The position numbers and the translations under genes were made by a program. From Thermoleophilia bacterium (GTDB lineage: Bacteria > Actinomycetota > Thermoleophilia > Gaiellales > SKUG01): a DNA stretch of 9,263 bases. The notes under the pieces are model-generated. The model was not told where the DNA came from and did not search any database. It worked only from the letters and a program-made list of their open reading frames with translations. Positions within the stretch are counted from its first letter, which is position 1; each line of letters opens with the position of its first letter. The stretch spans positions 1 to 9,263 of the forward strand of contig JAGQUL010000044.1 in assembly GCA_020438525.1 (NCBI GenBank). Reading direction: 5' to 3'. Shown here piece after piece: positions 6,300 to 9,263 of this stretch.

Positions 6300-6400
6300 A
6301 TCCCACGTGGCAATCGGTGCAGGTTCCGTCGATTCCGCGGCATGCTGCACAGCGCGGAGTGGTACACAACACGACGCAGCAAGGGATTCGGGGAGCATCG

Positions 6401-6982
6401 ATGGAGCAGGCCACCACAACGACCACGACCACGACGACGCCGTCGCAGGACGCACCGGTGATCGTCGCCGGGTCCGAATCGAGGTCGGTGCCGGACGGGC
6501 TCCGGCGTCGATGGTCAGATCTCGTCGAGAGCGACCGCGACTGGACGTTCCCGTTCACGATCCTCGGGATCGTCGCGATCCTGCTCGTCGGTGCGATCGT
6601 CGTGCCGCTGTCGATTCCCGACCCGCTGCCCGAGCCCGACCCGTCCCAGGTGCTCGCAGAGCGGTACCTCATGGCGTTCTCGGCGCCCGACAGCCCGACC
6701 GTGGCAGCAAAGCTGAGCGTGCCGACCGCCGACCAGGTCGTGAAGTCCTACGGCAGCGACGGCGGCGACGCCTGTACCGGCTCGCTCGCCGACATCTACG
6801 GATCGGTCACCACGACCGGGTCGACCGGGGCGGTCGTGATCGACAAGGAAGCGCTCGCCCGCACCAAGGTCGCGCAGTCCGTGTACTGCCCCGACCGCAG
6901 CGCGGGATTCTCGAAGTACGTCGCCCGCGAGTCCGCGAAGCGCATGGCCGCGCGCGCAGCAGCCGCTGCCGACGCCGCGTGA
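6401..6982 (+). CDS. Small single-pass membrane protein of unknown function
   Basis: 193-residue protein that I do not recognise. It opens with a run of nine threonines (residues 5-13) encoded by mixed ACN codons, then a polar cytoplasmic stretch ending in RRRW and DRDW. One membrane helix follows (about 51-72, PFTILGIVAILLVGAIVVPLSI), then a Pro-rich linker PDPLPEPDP (73-81). The outside part, about 110 residues, has two cysteines (125, 163) that could form a disulfide, and the protein ends in an Ala/Arg-rich helix (about 176-193). Positive charge before the helix implies the N-terminus is inside and the C-terminus outside. The start ATG has GGGGAG at 6390-6395, 5 nt upstream. It lies between ftsI and ileS on the same strand, where other dcw clusters usually have murE. 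An envelope role is inferred from topology and position only. Confidence 0.75.
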   Translation: MEQATTTTTTTTTPSQDAPVIVAGSESRSVPDGLRRRWSDLVESDRDWTFPFTILGIVAILLVGAIVVPLSIPDPLPEPDPSQVLAERYLMAFSAPDSPTVAAKLSVPTADQVVKSYGSDGGDACTGSLADIYGSVTTTGSTGAVVIDKEALARTKVAQSVYCPDRSAGFSKYVARESAKRMAARAAAAADAA

Positions 6983-7026
6983 CGACCGACTGATCGTCGA
7001 GCCACGCGGGAACTCCCCGGTTTCGC

Positions 7027-7047
7027 GCGCGCGATAGGATCGCGCGC
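7027..7047 (+). promoter_or_regulatory. Perfect 9+3+9 palindrome abutting the ileS start codon
   Basis: Arms GCGCGCGAT (7027-7035) and ATCGCGCGC (7039-7047) flank AGG, and the right arm ends at the base before the ATG. As RNA, the hairpin would hold the only Shine-Dalgarno-like sequence, AGGA (7036-7039), at its tip and could block initiation. As DNA, TAGGAT (7035-7040) is a good actinobacterial -10 hexamer 7 nt before the ATG, which would give a leaderless ileS mRNA. A dimer-binding operator is a third reading. No convincing -35 was seen near 7010-7018. Confidence 0.6.
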
Positions 7048-9263
7048 ATGACGACCACCGGTTCCACGACGAGCGCCGCACCCACCGACGCACCCTTCCC
7101 GACCATGCCCGCCAAGCCGGACCATCCGGCACTGGAGCGGCACGTCCTCGACGTCTGGGAGCAGCAGCGCACCTTCGAGCGCCTGCGTGACCGCAACGCC
7201 GGCGGCCCGATCTTCTCGTTCGTCGACGGACCGATCACCGCCAACAACCCGATGGGCGTGCACCACGCGTGGGGACGAACGCTGAAGGACGTGTACCAGC
7301 GCTTCTACGCCCTGCGCGGCTACGACCAGCGCTACCAGAACGGCTTCGACTGCCAGGGCCTGTGGGTCGAGGTCGAGGTCGAGAAGGCACTCGACCTCAA
7401 CTCCAAGCGCGAGATCGAGGAGTACGGGCTCGACCGCTTCAGCCGCGCCTGCCGCGACCGCGTCGCCAAGTACTCGGAGGTCCAGACCACCCAGTCCAAG
7501 CGACTCGGGCAGTGGATGGACTGGGACAACGACTACTACACGCTCAGCGACACGAACATCAGCTACATCTGGGAGTTCCTCGCCCGCTGCCACGAGCGCA
7601 ACTGGCTCTACGTCGGCCACCGGCCGATGACCTGGTGCCCACGCTGCGGCACGTCGCTCAGCCAGCACGAGATGCTCGACTCCTACAAGGACGTCGTGCA
7701 CCCTTCGCTGCACGTCGCGTTTCCGTTGGTGGAGGACGGTCGCGACGGGCAGGCCGTGATGATCTGGACGACGACCCCGTGGACGCTGCCGGCGAACGTC
7801 GCGGCAGCCGTGAACCCGGAGGCGACCTACGCGCTCGTGCAGCGCCCCGACGGCGAGCTGGACGTGTGGATGGCGCAGCAGCGCGTCGAGGCCACGTTCG
7901 GCGACGACGCGGTCGTGCTCGACACGAAGCCCGGCGGCGAGCTCGTGGGCTGGGCCTACCGCGGACCGTTCGCACACCTGCCCGCGAGCGCCGGCGGCGA
8001 CGCGCCCTGCGTACCGGGTGGCGCGGCCGCCCGAGCGGAGGCAGTGGCCGCGCGCGACAAGGTGTGGCGCGTGCTGGCCTGGGACGAGGTCTCGCTCGAC
8101 GACGGCACCGGCATCGTGCACATCGCCCCCGGCTGTGGCGCGGAGGACTACGAGCTCGGAACCGAGCAGGGCCTGCCGGCAGTGGTGCCGGTCGACGAGA
8201 GCGGCATCTTCTTCGACGGCTTCGGCGAGCTCACCGGGCTCTCCACCCACGACGCGAAGGACGTCGTGCTCGGCGACCTCAAGCAGCAGGGCCTGCTCGT
8301 GCGCGCCGGCACGCTCGAGCATCGCTACCCCTCGTGCTGGCGCTGCTCGACCGAGCTGATCTTCCGGCTCGTCGACGAGTGGTTCATCTCCTGCGAGGAG
8401 ATCCGCGAGCCGATGAAGGACGCCAACCGCCAGGTCGAGTGGGTGCCGTCGTTCTACGGCAAGCGCATGGAGGACTGGCTCAACAACATGGGCGACTGGT
8501 GCATCTCGCGCAAGCGCTACTGGGGCCTGCCGCTGCCGTTCTACCGCGACCCGAGCGACCCCGAGGGCGAGATCTTCGTCGTGCGCTCCAAGGCACACCT
8601 GCGCGAGGTGGCCGAGGACCCGGCCGCCGTGGACGCGCTGCCCGAGCTGCATCGCCCGTGGATCGACGAGATCAAGGTCCGCCACCCCGAGACCGGCGTG
8701 CTGCTCGAGCGCGTGACCGAGGTGGGCGACTGCTGGCTCGACGCCGGCATCGTGCCGTTCGCCACGCTCGGCTGGCGCAGCGACGAGATCGGTGGCGGTC
8801 TCGGCGGCATGTACGCCAACGGCGCCAGCGAGGGGCTGTCGACCGCCACGCTGCCGTCGAGCGAGGAGTGGGAGCGCTGGTTCCCGGCCGACATGGTGCT
8901 CGAGATGCGCGAGCAGATCCGCCTGTGGTTCTACTCGATGCTCTTCATGAGCGTGGTGCTCGACGAGAAGGGTCGAGCCCCGTACAAGCGCGTGATCGCC
9001 TACGAGAAGGTGAACGCGGAGGACGGCCGCGCGATGCACAAGAGCTGGGGCAACGCGATCTGGTTCGACGATGCAGCCGAGGAGATGGGCGCAGACATCA
9101 TGCGCTGGATGTACTCCGGCCAGACTCCGAGCCAGAACCTCAACTTCGGCTACGGGCCCGCGACCGAGATCAAGAAGCGGTTCCTCACGCTCTGGAACGT
9201 GCTGTCGTTCTTCACGCAGTACGCGAACGCCGACCGGTGGCGCCCGTCCGACGCGCTCGTCGC
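7048..9263 (+). CDS. ileS: Isoleucyl-tRNA synthetase, divergent type, 3'-truncated
   Basis: First 738 codons of a class I aminoacyl-tRNA synthetase that charges tRNA-Ile; IleRS is usually about 1,000 residues or more, so the anticodon-binding end is off the window. The N-terminal Rossmann core has DGPITANNPMGVHHAWGRT, where the HIGH signature is replaced by GVHH (70-73). The CP1 editing domain is intact: IWTTTPWTLPAN (239-250) and HIAPGCGAEDY (358-368) with the editing Asp at 367. Zinc-type cysteines occur as CPRC (197-200) and CWRC (430-433, YPSCWRCSTELIFRLVDEWF). The catalytic WCISRKRYWGLPLPF follows, and the KMSKS loop reads AMHKS then WGN (662-669). Similar variants occur, from memory, in some actinobacterial, Chloroflexi and IleS2-type enzymes, so it is probably functional. 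Valine or leucine specificity is less likely given overall IleRS-like motifs. The start ATG follows AGGA by 8 nt. There is no room for a T-box leader. Confidence 0.93.
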   Translation, partial: MTTTGSTTSAAPTDAPFPTMPAKPDHPALERHVLDVWEQQRTFERLRDRNAGGPIFSFVDGPITANNPMGVHHAWGRTLKDVYQRFYALRGYDQRYQNGFDCQGLWVEVEVEKALDLNSKREIEEYGLDRFSRACRDRVAKYSEVQTTQSKRLGQWMDWDNDYYTLSDTNISYIWEFLARCHERNWLYVGHRPMTWCPRCGTSLSQHEMLDSYKDVVHPSLHVAFPLVEDGRDGQAVMIWTTTPWTLPANVAAAVNPEATYALVQRPDGELDVWMAQQRVEATFGDDAVVLDTKPGGELVGWAYRGPFAHLPASAGGDAPCVPGGAAARAEAVAARDKVWRVLAWDEVSLDDGTGIVHIAPGCGAEDYELGTEQGLPAVVPVDESGIFFDGFGELTGLSTHDAKDVVLGDLKQQGLLVRAGTLEHRYPSCWRCSTELIFRLVDEWFISCEEIREPMKDANRQVEWVPSFYGKRMEDWLNNMGDWCISRKRYWGLPLPFYRDPSDPEGEIFVVRSKAHLREVAEDPAAVDALPELHRPWIDEIKVRHPETGVLLERVTEVGDCWLDAGIVPFATLGWRSDEIGGGLGGMYANGASEGLSTATLPSSEEWERWFPADMVLEMREQIRLWFYSMLFMSVVLDEKGRAPYKRVIAYEKVNAEDGRAMHKSWGNAIWFDDAAEEMGADIMRWMYSGQTPSQNLNFGYGPATEIKKRFLTLWNVLSFFTQYANADRWRPSDALV

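Noticed and set aside
3590..6382. A very long minus-strand open frame (930 codons) across rsmH, ftsL and ftsI
   Set aside because: It lies antisense to three genes with clear family motifs; its translation is Arg/His/Leu-rich without domains, typical of shadow frames at high GC.
7027..7047. The alternating GC palindrome as mere low-complexity sequence
   Set aside because: I rejected this dismissal: the arms also match in their AT bases around a unique AGG centre and abut the start codon exactly, so it is kept as a finding.
6796..9039. A 747-codon minus-strand open frame antisense to ileS
   Set aside because: Same shadow-frame effect; the plus strand encodes an unmistakable IleRS.
1..9263. 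Mobile elements, CRISPR, tRNA/rRNA genes, toxin-antitoxin or defence genes
   Set aside because: No transposase or integrase motifs, repeat arrays, tRNA-like folds or small paired genes were seen; gene content is core housekeeping throughout.

Overview
The window is high-GC (roughly two thirds G+C or more by eye) chromosomal DNA with densely packed housekeeping genes. GTG starts, ATGA/TGATG gene couplings, stem-loops without U-tracts and the rsmH-ftsL-ftsI order all suggest an actinobacterium. The unusual IleRS, and a division cluster that stops after ftsI, make me lean to a deep-branching lineage such as Thermoleophilia. That placement is inference and was not tested.

Layout: (1) 1-813, the 3' three quarters of ychF (+), followed by a strong stem-loop. 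(2) 963-1706, a cytosolic-looking alpha/beta-hydrolase of the lipase type (+). (3) 1770-2534 (-), an unrecognised protein with a disordered Pro/Ala/Ser-rich half and a coiled-coil half; it converges on the lipase and diverges from rsmH. (4) 2535-2775, a 241-bp divergent intergenic region with two perfect inverted repeats. One of them forms part of a structured-looking rsmH leader. (5) 2776-6256 (+), the start of a division and cell-wall (dcw) operon: rsmH, ftsL-like and ftsI/pbpB, joined by overlapping stop and start codons. (6) 6257-6400, chained stem-loops and an 11-bp direct repeat just after ftsI. (7) 6401-6982, a small single-pass membrane protein of unknown function. (8) 7048 to the window end, the 5' part of ileS. 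It encodes a divergent isoleucyl-tRNA synthetase and has a perfect 9+3+9 palindrome ending at its start codon.

How the genes fit together: rsmH (16S rRNA methylation), ftsL (divisome scaffold) and ftsI (septal transpeptidase) form a translationally coupled unit. The usual preceding mraZ and the usual following murE are both absent here. The coiled-coil protein and the small membrane protein flank this unit and are the best candidates for unrecognised envelope or division factors, by position and architecture only. ychF and ileS are translation-related housekeeping genes.

I found no mobile element, CRISPR array, tRNA, rRNA or toxin-antitoxin pair. Most of the window is core genome. The interest lies in the small non-coding structures (839-867, 2563-2579, 2681-2742, 6262-6299, 7027-7047), the two orphan proteins, and the altered signature motifs of IleRS.
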